From the NCBI GenBank assembly GCA_025458105.1, contig JALOTD010000027.1, forward strand, positions 41,561 to 105,560: DNA of 64,000 bases. The letters run 5' to 3'. This document shows positions 48,965-57,886 of the stretch, in pieces; position 1 is the stretch's first letter, and every line of letters begins with the position of its first letter. This stretch comes from Tabrizicola sp. GTDB lineage: Bacteria > Pseudomonadota > Alphaproteobacteria > Rhodobacterales > Rhodobacteraceae. The notes beneath the pieces are model-generated. The model did not search any database. It was given only the letters and a program-made list of their open reading frames with translations, and was not told the DNA's origin. A program made the translations under genes and the position numbers.

Positions 48965-49516
48965 TTAAGATTTCAATTCGGCGTTGGGCTGTGCCGAATG
49001 CACCAGCAAACCCATGACGTAACTGGCGACCGAGCGGAAGCAGACCAGGGTGTAACCGTCATCCTGTTGCCATAGCGCTGCTGCCACCTGAGCCGCACGG
49101 GTTCGCCGCAGTTCACCCGGCTGCAGCGTTTCGAAATCAACCGGTGACAGCTTTTGCAAGACCTGGTCTGCCTTTTCCCCCTCGATCCGGAACACGGCCC
49201 GCGCATCAGAGACATCGACGGCGAGAAAATGTTCTTTTGCCAAAGACTTGGCAATCGATGTCAAAGCCGTGCGCACATCCGCATAGGGGAGCATCAGCAG
49301 ATACTCGTCGGGACTCATCCAAGCGCAGGCGCGGTCGCCGTTAACCTCGATACGCCTTTGGGCCGGAAGTTTGGTTCCCGTCACTGACTTTACAGCTTTC
49401 TCAAGCGACTTCAAACCTTTCGCACGCAAAGTTATCATGCCCACAGGCCCAATTTCGCGTACGGAGGCAAAGCCTTGAAAGCTTGCGCCTTGCAGCGCAC
49501 TGATCGGATCAGACAT
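48965..49516 (-). CDS. soxG: Sarcosine oxidase gamma subunit
   Basis: Small subunit of the heterotetrameric sarcosine oxidase (sarcosine + O2 + H2O to glycine, formaldehyde-THF and H2O2). 183 residues with the GcvT-like fold of the gamma subunit; AWMSPDEYLLMLPYADV near residue 66 and VDVSDARAVFRIEGEKA near 100 are diagnostic. Its start overlaps the soxA end by 8 bases, so it is the last gene of the operon. Confidence 0.9.
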   Translation of the reverse strand: MSDPISALQGASFQGFASVREIGPVGMITLRAKGLKSLEKAVKSVTGTKLPAQRRIEVNGDRACAWMSPDEYLLMLPYADVRTALTSIAKSLAKEHFLAVDVSDARAVFRIEGEKADQVLQKLSPVDFETLQPGELRRTRAAQVAAALWQQDDGYTLVCFRSVASYVMGLLVHSAQPNAELKS

Positions 49517-52451
49517 TCTGCTTTTCCCCGTCCTTGTCGAAAAAGACCGTATCGCGCACCCGCGCCTTCACTGTGCCACCCGCGACCGTATTGAATTCTA
49601 CGACTTCGCCCATCCGGCTAGGCCCATGTTTCAAAAGGCCCATTGCGATGCCGCGCTTCAGGGTAGGGGAATAGTAGGTTGAGGTCACCCTTCCTTGCAC
49701 ATTGCGCTGGTTGTTGGCGTTCGAGCCCTCGACGACGATATAGGCGCCGTCGGGAATGACCGATCCATCAAGAGTATCAAAGCCCACCAGTTTCCAGCGG
49801 TCAGGGTCGGTCAGGTAACTTCTTTCCTGACCGCGTTTACCAAGATAGTCCGCTTTCTTCTTGGAAATCGCCCAGTCGAGGCCAAGGTCTTGAGGGATCA
49901 CAGTCCCGTCGGTTTCGTCCCCGATCATAATGAAGCCCTTTTCGGCCCGCATCACGTGCAAGGCTTCGGTTCCGTAAGGCATTGCGCCCAAAGCTTTTCC
50001 TGCTTCCATGCAGGCGGCCCAGAAGGCGGCTCCGTGGCTCGCGGGGACGGCGATTTCATAGGACAGTTCACCCGAGAAGCTGATCCGGTAGACACGCACC
50101 GGGAAGCCCGCCAAGGTGCCGTCCGCCCATTGCATGAAGGGCAGCGCATCCTTGGAAACGTCCATTCCGCCAAGGACTTGCAGGAGTTTCCTTGCGTTCG
50201 GACCGACGACGGCGACCTGAGCGTACTGTTCGGTAACGTTTGCGGTGTAGACCTGCCAGTCCCACCATTCGCATTGCAGCCAGTCTTCCATCCACGCATG
50301 GATGCGGTCGGCACCACCAGATGTTGTGTGGCAGAGCCAGGTGTCTTCGCTGATCCGGGCGACCACGCCGTCATCGGAGAGGAAGCCCTGTTCGTTGCAC
50401 ATCAGGCCATAGCGGCATTTGCCGATGGGCAGCGTCGACATCACGCCGGTGTAGAGCATGTCGAGGAAACGGCCCGCATCCGGCCCCTTGACGATGATCT
50501 TCCCCAGCGTCGAAGCGTCGAGAAGGCCAAGGTTCTGGCGCGTGTTCAGCACCTCGCGATGCACCGCCTGTTCATGGGTTTCGCCCGCGCGAGGGAAGCA
50601 GTAGGGGCGACGCCAGAGGCCCACAGGCTCGAAGTAAGCCCCTGCTTTTTCGTGCATTTCATGCATGGCGGGCGTGTAGGGAGGGCGGAAGGTCGTGGTG
50701 CCAACCTGCGGGATCTCCGCCCCAAGGCTGTCGGCCAGGATCGCGAGACCGTTGATGTTCGAGAGTTTGCCTTGATCGGTCGCCATGCCAAGGGTGGTGT
50801 ACCGCTTGGTGTGTTCGACCGAGACATAGCCCTCACGGCTGGCGAGTTGCACGTCAGAGACCTTGACGTCGTTCTGATAGTCCAACCACATCTTGCTGCG
50901 CAGCGCGAGAGGCGCGCCCTGTGGCATGACCCAGACCGGGGGGATTTCGACGCTGGTCTTGACCGTCTTCTTCGTGTCTTCCTTGCGTCTTCCTTTTGTC
51001 TCTACGCGCGTAGAGACAGGCATTTGCGCAACGCCGTCAAAAATCGCGCCCAGATCGAGGTGACCGGCGGCACTGCCCACCACCTCTACCATCGCCGAGC
51101 CGTCGTGGTTCAGGGGCGGTCGGGCCGCATCAGGGACGAAGGCCGAGATGGTTTCATCCCACAGAAGCTTGCCGCCGCAATGGCTCCAGAGGTGGACAAC
51201 GGGCGACCAGCCGCCGGACATGGCGACCGCTTCGCATGGGATTTCTTCCTGTACAGCCCCCTCGCCCGCCTGGGCGCAGATGGCGACGCCGGTCACGCGC
51301 TTGGACCCCTTGACCTTGGCGATGGCCTTCCCGGTCAGGACGCGGATGCCTGCGGCGCGAGCAGCCTCGGGCAGCGCGCCGGTGGCAGCGTCGCGGGCGT
51401 CGAGGATCGCGGGGACGTCGAGGCCCGCCGCTTTCAGCGCTAGCGCGGTCTGGTAGGCGCTGTCGTTGTTGGTGACGATGACTGTCCGGTCCCCAGGGGA
51501 GACGGCGTAGTTCACGACATAGTCGCGGACCGCGCTGGCCAACATCACGCCGGGGATATCGTTCCCGGCGAAGGACAGCGGGCGCTCGATGGCGCCGGTC
51601 GCAGTGACGATCTTGCCCGCCCGGATGCGCCAGAGGCGATGCTTTGGCCGGCCGTCACCAGGCGTATGGTCGGCCACGCGTTCGTCGGCAAGGACATAGC
51701 CGTGGTCATAGACGCCAAAGCCGCAAGTCCGGGTGCGGATCGTGACATTGTCGCGGGCGGCAAGGTCGGATTCGATGGCGGACAGCCAGGCATCGACCGG
51801 CTGGCCGTTGATCTCGGTTTCATCCACCGGGGCGCGGCCGCCAAGGGTCGGGTTCTGCTCAAGCAGGATTACGCGGTGGCCTGCGTCGGCGGCAGCTTTA
51901 GTGGCCAGAAGGCCTGCGACCCCTGCCCCGATCACCAGCACGTCGCAGAAGGCATAGGCCTGTTCATAGCGGTCGGCATCGCCTTCAGTCGGCGCCTTCC
52001 CAAGGCCCGCCGAGCGGCGGATGATGGGTTCAAACACATGCTTCCAGAACGGGCGCGGGTGGATGAAGGTCTTGTAGTAGAACCCTGCAGGCAAGAAACG
52101 GGCGGCATAGTTGTTGACGACGCCCACGTCGAATTCCAGGGACGGCCAGTGGTTCTGCGAGGTGCATTCCAGGCCGTCGAAAAGCTCGGTCGTGGTGGTG
52201 CGCTGGTTCGGTTCCAGCCGCGCGCCGGAGCCAAGGTTGACGAGCGCGTTCGGCTCCTCGGGTCCCGAGGCGACGATGCCACGCGGGCGGTGGTACTTGA
52301 AGCTGCGCCCAACGAGCATCTGGTCGTTGGCCAGAAGACCAGCGGCCAGCGTATCGCCCTGATAGCCCTTGAAGCGCTTGCCGTTGAAGGAAAATTCGAC
52401 GGGCGCGGAGCGGTTGATCAACCGGCCGCCCTTGGAAAGACGCGTGCTCAT
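49509..52451 (-). CDS. soxA: Sarcosine oxidase alpha subunit
   Basis: Large catalytic subunit, 980 residues. The N-terminal 2Fe-2S-like ferredoxin fold (GKRFKGYQGDTLAAGLLAN) lacks cluster cysteines as in the family. The NAD site is VIGAGVAGLLATKAA near residue 172. The C-terminal half is a GcvT/tetrahydrofolate domain (HTKRYTTLGMATDQGKLSN to ALHVMRAEKGFIMIGDETDG). A variable linker near residues 480-500 contains a basic patch (RVETKGRRKEDTKK) encoded in part by a 20-bp palindrome. The ATG overlaps the soxD stop by 4 bases. Confidence 0.93.
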   Translation of the reverse strand: MSTRLSKGGRLINRSAPVEFSFNGKRFKGYQGDTLAAGLLANDQMLVGRSFKYHRPRGIVASGPEEPNALVNLGSGARLEPNQRTTTTELFDGLECTSQNHWPSLEFDVGVVNNYAARFLPAGFYYKTFIHPRPFWKHVFEPIIRRSAGLGKAPTEGDADRYEQAYAFCDVLVIGAGVAGLLATKAAADAGHRVILLEQNPTLGGRAPVDETEINGQPVDAWLSAIESDLAARDNVTIRTRTCGFGVYDHGYVLADERVADHTPGDGRPKHRLWRIRAGKIVTATGAIERPLSFAGNDIPGVMLASAVRDYVVNYAVSPGDRTVIVTNNDSAYQTALALKAAGLDVPAILDARDAATGALPEAARAAGIRVLTGKAIAKVKGSKRVTGVAICAQAGEGAVQEEIPCEAVAMSGGWSPVVHLWSHCGGKLLWDETISAFVPDAARPPLNHDGSAMVEVVGSAAGHLDLGAIFDGVAQMPVSTRVETKGRRKEDTKKTVKTSVEIPPVWVMPQGAPLALRSKMWLDYQNDVKVSDVQLASREGYVSVEHTKRYTTLGMATDQGKLSNINGLAILADSLGAEIPQVGTTTFRPPYTPAMHEMHEKAGAYFEPVGLWRRPYCFPRAGETHEQAVHREVLNTRQNLGLLDASTLGKIIVKGPDAGRFLDMLYTGVMSTLPIGKCRYGLMCNEQGFLSDDGVVARISEDTWLCHTTSGGADRIHAWMEDWLQCEWWDWQVYTANVTEQYAQVAVVGPNARKLLQVLGGMDVSKDALPFMQWADGTLAGFPVRVYRISFSGELSYEIAVPASHGAAFWAACMEAGKALGAMPYGTEALHVMRAEKGFIMIGDETDGTVIPQDLGLDWAISKKKADYLGKRGQERSYLTDPDRWKLVGFDTLDGSVIPDGAYIVVEGSNANNQRNVQGRVTSTYYSPTLKRGIAMGLLKHGPSRMGEVVEFNTVAGGTVKARVRDTVFFDKDGEKQNV
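50998..51017. repeat. 20-bp perfect palindrome inside soxA
   Basis: GTCTCTACGC followed by its exact inverse GCGTAGAGAC. It lies in the variable linker of the SoxA coding region, where it encodes part of VSTRVET. It resembles the glnA-downstream palindrome at 9856-9871. Confidence 0.55.
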
Positions 52452-52771
52452 TTAAAGCCCTTCCAGTCCGGCCGCCGGGCCTTGATCTTTTCGATGATCT
52501 CGGGCGGGGGCTCCGAGACCTGTGCGGGATAGGTTCCGAACACCTCAAGCGTGGCAGTGCAGCGGGCGGCCAGGAACCACTTGCCGCAGCCGTAAGTGTG
52601 CCGCCAACGTTCGAAATGCACGCCTTTGGGATTCTTGCGGGCGAACATGTAGGCTTCGAATTCCTCGGGGCTTGATCCGGGACCGAAGCGCTTCAGATGC
52701 GCCTCGTAGCCGGGAGAAAGCTCGGTTTCTTCCGCCTTCACGCCGCAGTAGGGACATTCCAGGATCAGCAT
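52448..52771 (-). CDS. soxD: Sarcosine oxidase delta subunit
   Basis: 107-residue zinc-binding subunit. It starts MLILECPYCGVKAEETE with a CPYC knuckle, and HTYGCGKWF supplies the other His and Cys ligands. Length and motifs are standard. The stop overlaps the soxA start (ATGA). The fkbM-like gene ends 16 bases upstream. Confidence 0.92.
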   Translation of the reverse strand: MLILECPYCGVKAEETELSPGYEAHLKRFGPGSSPEEFEAYMFARKNPKGVHFERWRHTYGCGKWFLAARCTATLEVFGTYPAQVSEPPPEIIEKIKARRPDWKGFK

Positions 52772-52787
52772 GGCACTTGGTTCCGGA

Positions 52788-53570
52788 TCATGACGAGGGG
52801 TCTTCGTTCTGTTGGGGATCGGTGTCGACCTGGCCGATCCGCCGACCAAACAGGGCAAGCAGGTCATCCAGCGGCAGCGACAGTTGGTCGGGGGCCAGCC
52901 CCACAAGCCAGTCGGCGACGCGGTAGGGCACCAGTCCGGCGCGCACCAGAAGGTCGATGCAGTCGCTGTCAGCCGGTGTGCCGGGGTTAGTCGCCACCAG
53001 CACCAGGAGGAGACCAAAGGCGGATATATCAAGGCTTGCCAGGACCTGGGCCTCGTGGCCACCGGCGTTGACCTTGAGAACCTGCACCGACGAAATTCCA
53101 AGCTCGTTCAGCACGAGGTCCAGGCGCAGGAAGGGCACTTCGACCGACTGGATCTCCCCGGGATCAACCCCGGCGGTCACGATACGGTCGCGCATGATCG
53201 AGGCACGCCCGCGATGGGCGGGGCCCAGGCGCTCTGCCGCAGCAGGCGCAAGGAAATGGATCAGGGCATTGGCCCCGATGTCGGAAATGCCGAGATTCAG
53301 AACGGCAACCCGATCGCTTTCGGCATGCAACCTGTCCAGACGGGCAAAGGCGTCTGGCATCGGTTCGATCAACAGGCCCGACCAACGGTCATCCCGGTAG
53401 TAGGAGAGAAGGGAATTCGGCCCCTCGCCGTCGCCCGCGCCAATCTCCAGGGCGAAGACCCGGCCGACCTGGCGTTCGTGGACCGCGTTGAGCAGGATAT
53501 CGACAAACGGCATCCCCGCCTTTGCGGCGCGGCGAGGTCCAAGAGGGGCAAGCGGTCGCGGCATGGTCAT
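52788..53570 (-). CDS. FkbM-type SAM-dependent methyltransferase-like protein inside the sox operon
   Basis: 260 residues. VFALEIGAGDGEGPNSL near residue 38 is a SAM-binding motif I; LLIEPMPDAFARLDRLHAE (motif II, acidic residue after the second strand) and VEVPFLRLDLVLNELGISSVQVLKVNAGGHEAQVLA follow the FkbM layout. However, the usual KIDVEG segment reads KVNAGG, so the catalytic state is doubtful. The gene lies between soxB and soxD, an atypical place, and is joined upstream to a 38-codon ORF by an ATGA overlap. The substrate is unknown. Confidence 0.72.
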   Translation of the reverse strand: MTMPRPLAPLGPRRAAKAGMPFVDILLNAVHERQVGRVFALEIGAGDGEGPNSLLSYYRDDRWSGLLIEPMPDAFARLDRLHAESDRVAVLNLGISDIGANALIHFLAPAAAERLGPAHRGRASIMRDRIVTAGVDPGEIQSVEVPFLRLDLVLNELGISSVQVLKVNAGGHEAQVLASLDISAFGLLLVLVATNPGTPADSDCIDLLVRAGLVPYRVADWLVGLAPDQLSLPLDDLLALFGRRIGQVDTDPQQNEDPSS

Positions 53571-53683
53571 CCCGCCGTCCGCATGGGGCTGACCACATAG
53601 GCCTGGCCGGACCCGCCATGGCGGGCAGCAGGGCCGGACCCCAAGATCTTGGCCTTCGCCCGGATGCGCTGCGGGCTGGTCAT
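53567..53683 (-). CDS. 38-residue ORF joined to soxB and fkbM by ATGA overlaps
   Basis: The ATG at 53683 overlaps the soxB stop codon, and the TGA at 53567-53569 overlaps the fkbM ATG, a four-base ATGA junction at each end. The product begins MTSPQRIRAKAKILGSG, is basic and Gly-rich, and has no signal or membrane segment. Such exact joins at both ends suggest that it is translated, if only as a coupling peptide. It is not recognised as a known protein. Confidence 0.6.
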   Translation of the reverse strand: MTSPQRIRAKAKILGSGPAARHGGSGQAYVVSPMRTAG

Positions 53684-54930
53684 CAGTGCGCCACCCCGGC
53701 TGCGACGGATTCGTCGATGAACTGGCCTTCCTTGAAGCGCCACATGTTGAAGTCTTCGGCCAAAGGCCCGGGTTCGCCCTTGGCCATCAGCTCCGCCATC
53801 GCCCAGCCCGAGCCGGGGATCGCCTTGAACCCGCCGGTGCCCCAGCCGCAGTTGATGAAGCAGTTGCCCAAGGGCGTCTTCGAGATCAGGGGTGAGCGGT
53901 CGCCGGTCATGTCGACGATCCCGCCCCATTGGCGCAGCATCTTGAGGCGGCTGATGATCGGGAAGGTTTCGACCAGGGCGCGGAGGGTTTCCTCGATATG
54001 GTGGAAGCTGCCGCGCTGGGTATAGTTGTTGAAGCCGTCGGTGCCACCGCCGATCACCATCTCTCCCTTGTCGGATTGCGACATGTAGCCGTGGACGGTG
54101 TTGGCCATCACGACCACGTCCATGCAGGGCTTGATTGGTTCGGACACAAGAGCCTGCAGGCAGACCGCCTCGATGGGCAGGCGGAAGCCGGCCATTTCGG
54201 CCAATTGGCCAGAGTGGCCTGCCACGACGATGCCAAGCTTTTTGGTGCCGATGTAGCCCTTCGTCGTTTCCACGCCGGTTACCTGGCCGTTTTCCGAACG
54301 GACGCCGGTGACCTCGCAGTTCTGGATGATATGCATCCCCATCGCCGAACAGGCGCGGGCATAGCCCCAGGCGACGGCGTCGTGGCGCCCGGTACCGCCG
54401 CGCGGCTGCCAGAGCGCGCCGAGGACGGGGTAGCGGGGGCCGTCGATGTTCAGGATCGGGCAAAGCTCTTTCACCCGTTCGCGGCTGATGAATTCGGTCT
54501 GCACGCCCTGCAGGGCGTTCGCGTGGGCGGTGCGCTGGTAGCCGCGGACCTCGTGATGGGTCTGGGCCAGCATCATCACGCCACGGGGGCTGAACATCAC
54601 GTTGTAGTTCAGGTCCTGGCTGAGCGTTTCATACAGTGCGCGCGACTTTTCGTAGATCGCGGCAGAGGGATCCTGCAGGTAGTTCGAGCGGATGATCGTG
54701 GTGTTCCGCCCCGTGTTGCCGCCACCCAGCCAGCCCTTTTCCAGGATCGCGACATTGGTGATGCCGAAATTCTTGCCCAGGTAGTAAGCGGTTGCCAGGC
54801 CGTGGCCCCCTGCCCCCACGATGATGGCGTCATAGGCGGCTTTCGGTTCCGGCGAGGCCCAGGCGCGTTCCCAGCCCATGTGATAGCGGACAGCCTCGCG
54901 GGCGATGGCAAAGACCGAATAGCGCTTCAT
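53683..54930 (-). CDS. soxB: Sarcosine oxidase beta subunit
   Basis: Flavin-containing subunit, 415 residues, DAO fold. The FAD motif is IIVGAGGHGLATAYYLG near residue 36. Segment RGGTGRHDAVAWGYAR near 174 carries the His that in characterised enzymes holds FMN covalently. The C-terminal GWGTGGFKAIPGSG closes the FAD site. It is the first gene of the operon, divergent from ccmI with 217 bases between. Products are glycine, H2O2 and 5,10-methylene-THF, linking to betaine/creatine catabolism. Confidence 0.94.
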   Translation of the reverse strand: MKRYSVFAIAREAVRYHMGWERAWASPEPKAAYDAIIVGAGGHGLATAYYLGKNFGITNVAILEKGWLGGGNTGRNTTIIRSNYLQDPSAAIYEKSRALYETLSQDLNYNVMFSPRGVMMLAQTHHEVRGYQRTAHANALQGVQTEFISRERVKELCPILNIDGPRYPVLGALWQPRGGTGRHDAVAWGYARACSAMGMHIIQNCEVTGVRSENGQVTGVETTKGYIGTKKLGIVVAGHSGQLAEMAGFRLPIEAVCLQALVSEPIKPCMDVVVMANTVHGYMSQSDKGEMVIGGGTDGFNNYTQRGSFHHIEETLRALVETFPIISRLKMLRQWGGIVDMTGDRSPLISKTPLGNCFINCGWGTGGFKAIPGSGWAMAELMAKGEPGPLAEDFNMWRFKEGQFIDESVAAGVAH

Positions 54931-55031
54931 CGGGGCCTCATCTGGGACGCTGTGGCTGACGGATCAGCTTCGCCTTGGTATGAACGGTTGCGGGTTATAG
55001 CCGCAGCCATGAGCGGCACAATCGGGAAATT

Positions 55032-55055
55032 TGCGACATCTGCCAAGCTGTCGCA
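55032..55055. promoter_or_regulatory. Inverted repeat TGCGACA-N10-TGTCGCA in the soxB/ccmI divergent region
   Basis: Perfect 7-bp arms at 55032-55038 and 55049-55055, centred about 113 bp upstream of the soxB start codon. The size suits a dimeric regulator site. Which gene it serves is not evident. Confidence 0.5.
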
Positions 55056-55147
55056 GGCTGGCCGTGGCACCCGCGTCGGATTGCCCCTTCCGGGATGGGG
55101 GCGAAAGCACTACATCGGGCGCGAAACGGCAAGTCAGGATGGGCGCG

Positions 55148-56323
55148 ATGGCGGAATGGGCCTTCTGGGCTGCAGCAGTGGCCCTGGCAACCGGGGTCGC
55201 GGGCGTCCTGGTCCTGGCCCTGCGACGTGCGCCGGCCGATATGGCTCCGCGCCAGGACGTCGACATGGCAGTCTACAAGGATCAACTTGCCGACATAGAA
55301 CGGGATCTGGCGCGAGGGACCATTGCCCCCGACGAAGCCGAACGGTTGCGGGCGGAAGTCGGGCGGCGCCTTCTGGACGCCGACCGCGTACGCAATGTGC
55401 CCCAGGCCATGGCAGCGGGCCGAGGAACGATTGCCGCGTCGCTGACAGTTCTGGCGCTGGTCATTCCAGGAGGGGTGGCGGCCTATTGGGGGATGGGCGC
55501 GCCGGGCTATCCCGACATGCCGCTGGAGGCACGGCTTGCCGACCTGGATGCGGGCATCGCAGCCCGGCCAAGTCAGGCCGAGCAGCTGGAGCGGATGGAC
55601 CTGGCGCGGGACGCGGCGGCGGAAGGCACTCTGCGGGCCGAATTGGCCGGGGTCACCGATGTGTCCGCTTTGCGCGAACGCTACCGTGCCGCACTTCTGG
55701 CAGGTGAGATGACCAGCGCGGTCCTGGTGCAAGAGCGTCTTTTGCAGCTTTTGGGCGATGGAACAGAAGCGCAGGATCACGCCGACCTGGCGCTTGCCCT
55801 GACGCTGGAGGCGCAAGGCTATGTCTCGCCGGAGGCTGAGGTGCAGTTGCGTGAGACGTTGACGCGCGACATGACGAACGAGCTTGCCCGCTATCTGGTG
55901 GGCGAGATGTTCCTGCAGGGCGGGCGGTTCGATCAGGCGTTCAAATTCTGGCGCCCGCTGGTCGAGGACGGCAATCCCGAGGCCCCGTGGAACGTCTCGG
56001 CGCGGGAGCGGATTGCCGCCGTAGCCGAACGTGCGGGTGTCCGTTACGAGCTGCCAGACAGCGCGGCATCCGCGATTGCCGAGCTGCCGGAAGAGGAACG
56101 GCAGGCGATGATCGAAGGCATGGTGGCCCAGTTGGCCGATCGGCTGGCGACCGAGGGCGGGGATGTCGAGGACTGGGAGAGGCTGATCCGCTCGCTGTCG
56201 GTGCTGGAGCGGCTGGGCGAAGCACAGTCGATCTACGACGAAGCGAAGGTTCGGTTCGAGGGGCGCCCGGCGGAACTGTCCTTCCTGCGGCAGGCGGCGG
56301 TGGAAAGCGGGTTGAACCCGTGA
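55148..56323 (+). CDS. ccmI: Cytochrome c biogenesis protein CcmI
   Basis: Apocytochrome c chaperone, about 391 residues. N-terminal membrane helix ([24 protein letters not shown]), a cytoplasmic loop with [36 protein letters not shown] sequence that defines the CcmI/CycH N-terminal domain, a second helix ([21 protein letters not shown]), then periplasmic TPR-like helices. The ATG at 55148 is preferred for its AGG at 9 bases upstream; ATG at 55139 is the alternative. It is separated from ccmABCDG by about 27 kb. It overlaps ruvX by GTGA. Confidence 0.9.
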   Translation: MAEWAFWAAAVALATGVAGVLVLALRRAPADMAPRQDVDMAVYKDQLADIERDLARGTIAPDEAERLRAEVGRRLLDADRVRNVPQAMAAGRGTIAASLTVLALVIPGGVAAYWGMGAPGYPDMPLEARLADLDAGIAARPSQAEQLERMDLARDAAAEGTLRAELAGVTDVSALRERYRAALLAGEMTSAVLVQERLLQLLGDGTEAQDHADLALALTLEAQGYVSPEAEVQLRETLTRDMTNELARYLVGEMFLQGGRFDQAFKFWRPLVEDGNPEAPWNVSARERIAAVAERAGVRYELPDSAASAIAELPEEERQAMIEGMVAQLADRLATEGGDVEDWERLIRSLSVLERLGEAQSIYDEAKVRFEGRPAELSFLRQAAVESGLNP

Positions 56324-56799
56324 TCTGTGCCTCGGTTGAAGAGTTCGTGGCGGCCCTGCCCCCGAACCGGGCGATTGCGGGCCTGGACCTGGGGACTGCG
56401 ACCATCGGCGTCGCGCTGTCGGATCTGCGGCGGCAGGTGGCCACGCCGGTCGAGGTCATCCGGCGGGAGAAGTTCACCCTCGATGCGGGAAGGCTTCTGG
56501 CCTTGCTGGAGTTGCGCGGGGCCTTCGGAATCGTGCTGGGGTTGCCGCTCAACATGGACGGATCGGCGGGCCCGCGGGTGCAGTCGACGCAGGCCTTTGC
56601 GCGCAACCTGGAGAAGTTGACCGCCTTGCCGATCTGCTATTGGGACGAGCGGTTGTCGACCGTTGCGGCAGAAAGGGCACTTCTGGAGGCGGATACGTCG
56701 CGAAAACGTCGGAAAGAGGTTATCGATCAGGTCGCTGCCGGCTATATCCTGCAAGGCGCGCTGGACCGGATGGCGCATATGGGACGGGGTGAAGCTTGA
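56320..56799 (+). CDS. ruvX: Putative pre-16S rRNA nuclease / Holliday junction resolvase-like YqgF
   Basis: 159 residues with the RNase H-like fold: [15 protein letters not shown] near residue 24, [17 protein letters not shown] near 78, and [15 protein letters not shown] near 110, which together supply the acidic catalytic residues. It matures the 16S rRNA 5' end in E. coli. The GTG start overlaps the ccmI stop (GTGA), and its own stop overlaps the TTG start of the next gene (TTGA). Confidence 0.92.
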   Translation: MICASVEEFVAALPPNRAIAGLDLGTATIGVALSDLRRQVATPVEVIRREKFTLDAGRLLALLELRGAFGIVLGLPLNMDGSAGPRVQSTQAFARNLEKLTALPICYWDERLSTVAAERALLEADTSRKRRKEVIDQVAAGYILQGALDRMAHMGRGEA

Positions 56800-57026
56800 A
56801 AGACGATGTCTGGAAGCGCGACGAGATCGCTTCGCCTTGCGTGAAGCTGTGCGTGGTTCACCCCGAGGAACGGATCTGTGTCGGCTGCTATCGCACCATC
56901 GACGAGATCAGTCAGTGGTCGCGGCTTAGCCATGAGGACAGGGCCGCAGTGATGGCCGAACTGCCGTCGCGCGCGCCGCGTCTGGCAAAGCGCCGCGGCG
57001 GGCGGATGGCCCGGTTGGAGCGGTAG
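56796..57026 (+). CDS. DUF1289 family small Cys-motif protein
   Basis: 76 residues. [28 protein letters not shown] is the DUF1289 signature: four Cys that may bind iron-sulfur or zinc. The segment [19 protein letters not shown] follows. The TTG start is inferred from overlap with the ruvX stop; no upstream ATG fits. Function unknown, often next to ruvX in related genomes. Confidence 0.82.
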   Translation: MKDDVWKRDEIASPCVKLCVVHPEERICVGCYRTIDEISQWSRLSHEDRAAVMAELPSRAPRLAKRRGGRMARLER

Positions 57027-57145
57027 AAAAGCGGAGTGCCTTCGGCACGGAGTCTTTGGGTCGCCTGCGCGGGACGTGCGCCCGCTTGTCTTCGCATAGG
57101 GGCAGTCTGCCCGCAAATCCCATGAGGATAGGTTCGAAGCCAAGG

Positions 57146-57886
57146 TCAGGGGGCGGTCAGCCATTCCTGTACAGTCGTAATCTGCGGCCGAAGGTAGGCA
57201 ATCATCCGGCCCTCTGGCGGGGCCATGTCCTGGGGTTTCCAGGGGGCAACGCCGTGCAGGGTCAGGCGGTGGAGCAGCGTGGCTTCGCCCGGTCTGGCGG
57301 GGAGTTCGATGCGGCGGCAGGTGGCAAAGACCTGCTTGCGGGCGGCCTGATAGGCGTCGGTGATGTCAATGTCGCCCCAGGTTTCGGGCGGATGCGGGGT
57401 CAGGACCGCAAGGAGAGCCGCACGGAGGATGTGGTGACTGCCTTCCCATACGGAAAGGGGCGAGGCCGTTGTGTCGTTCAGCGGCAGACCGAGGATCCAG
57501 GCGTGGGGCTCCTTGACCATGCGGCGCTTGTCCTGGCCGATGGGCAGGAGGCCATCGAGATGGGCAGCATCGCGGTCGCGGCGAAAGGCGAAGGCGGCAG
57601 GAGTTTCCTCGGGCGAGGGCTGAGGGTAGCCGGACCGGATGACCGAAAGCTGCGCCTTGTGCAGCGGCTTTGGCGCAAGTGGCAGAGCTTCCCAGGGAAA
57701 AGGCGCGCCGCCGATGGCACCATCCTGGCCGTTCGGCAGGGCGTCGACGCCAACGAACCAGGTCGCACCGCAGCGCCAGGGTTCAGAGGTGATCGCGAGC
57801 ACATCAAGGGCGGCCTGACGCGCGGCATCGGCCCAGGCACGGATGGCCGGATGCGGGCCGACCTTCTGCCAGCCCGGTTCTACCAT
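57146..57886 (-). CDS. Hypothetical protein with phytanoyl-CoA dioxygenase-like features
   Basis: 246 residues. The region HAWILGLPLNDTTASPLSVWEGSHH near residue 125 and HRLTLHGVAPW ... EGRMIAYLRPQ near 205-235 resemble the metal-binding and 2-oxoglutarate-binding (Arg) ends of a PhyH-like double-stranded beta helix. The ATG at 57886 overlaps the 3' end of the TauE gene by 7 bases, so the two are probably translated together. The substrate is unknown; family assignment is tentative. Confidence 0.55.
   Translation of the reverse strand: MVEPGWQKVGPHPAIRAWADAARQAALDVLAITSEPWRCGATWFVGVDALPNGQDGAIGGAPFPWEALPLAPKPLHKAQLSVIRSGYPQPSPEETPAAFAFRRDRDAAHLDGLLPIGQDKRRMVKEPHAWILGLPLNDTTASPLSVWEGSHHILRAALLAVLTPHPPETWGDIDITDAYQAARKQVFATCRRIELPARPGEATLLHRLTLHGVAPWKPQDMAPPEGRMIAYLRPQITTVQEWLTAP

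Noticed and set aside
49695..51443. 582-codon plus-strand frame within soxA
   Set aside because: Antisense shadow of the sarcosine oxidase alpha gene; His/Asp/Arg-rich with no motif.
53929..55707. 592-codon plus-strand frame over soxB and ccmI
   Set aside because: Covers the antisense of soxB and an out-of-frame part of ccmI, both well supported.
57036..57048. GTGCC-TTC-GGCAC hairpin after the DUF1289 gene
   Set aside because: Only a five-base stem with no T tract; too weak to call a terminator, and not a copy of the triple-palindrome element despite a similar GCGGAG lead.
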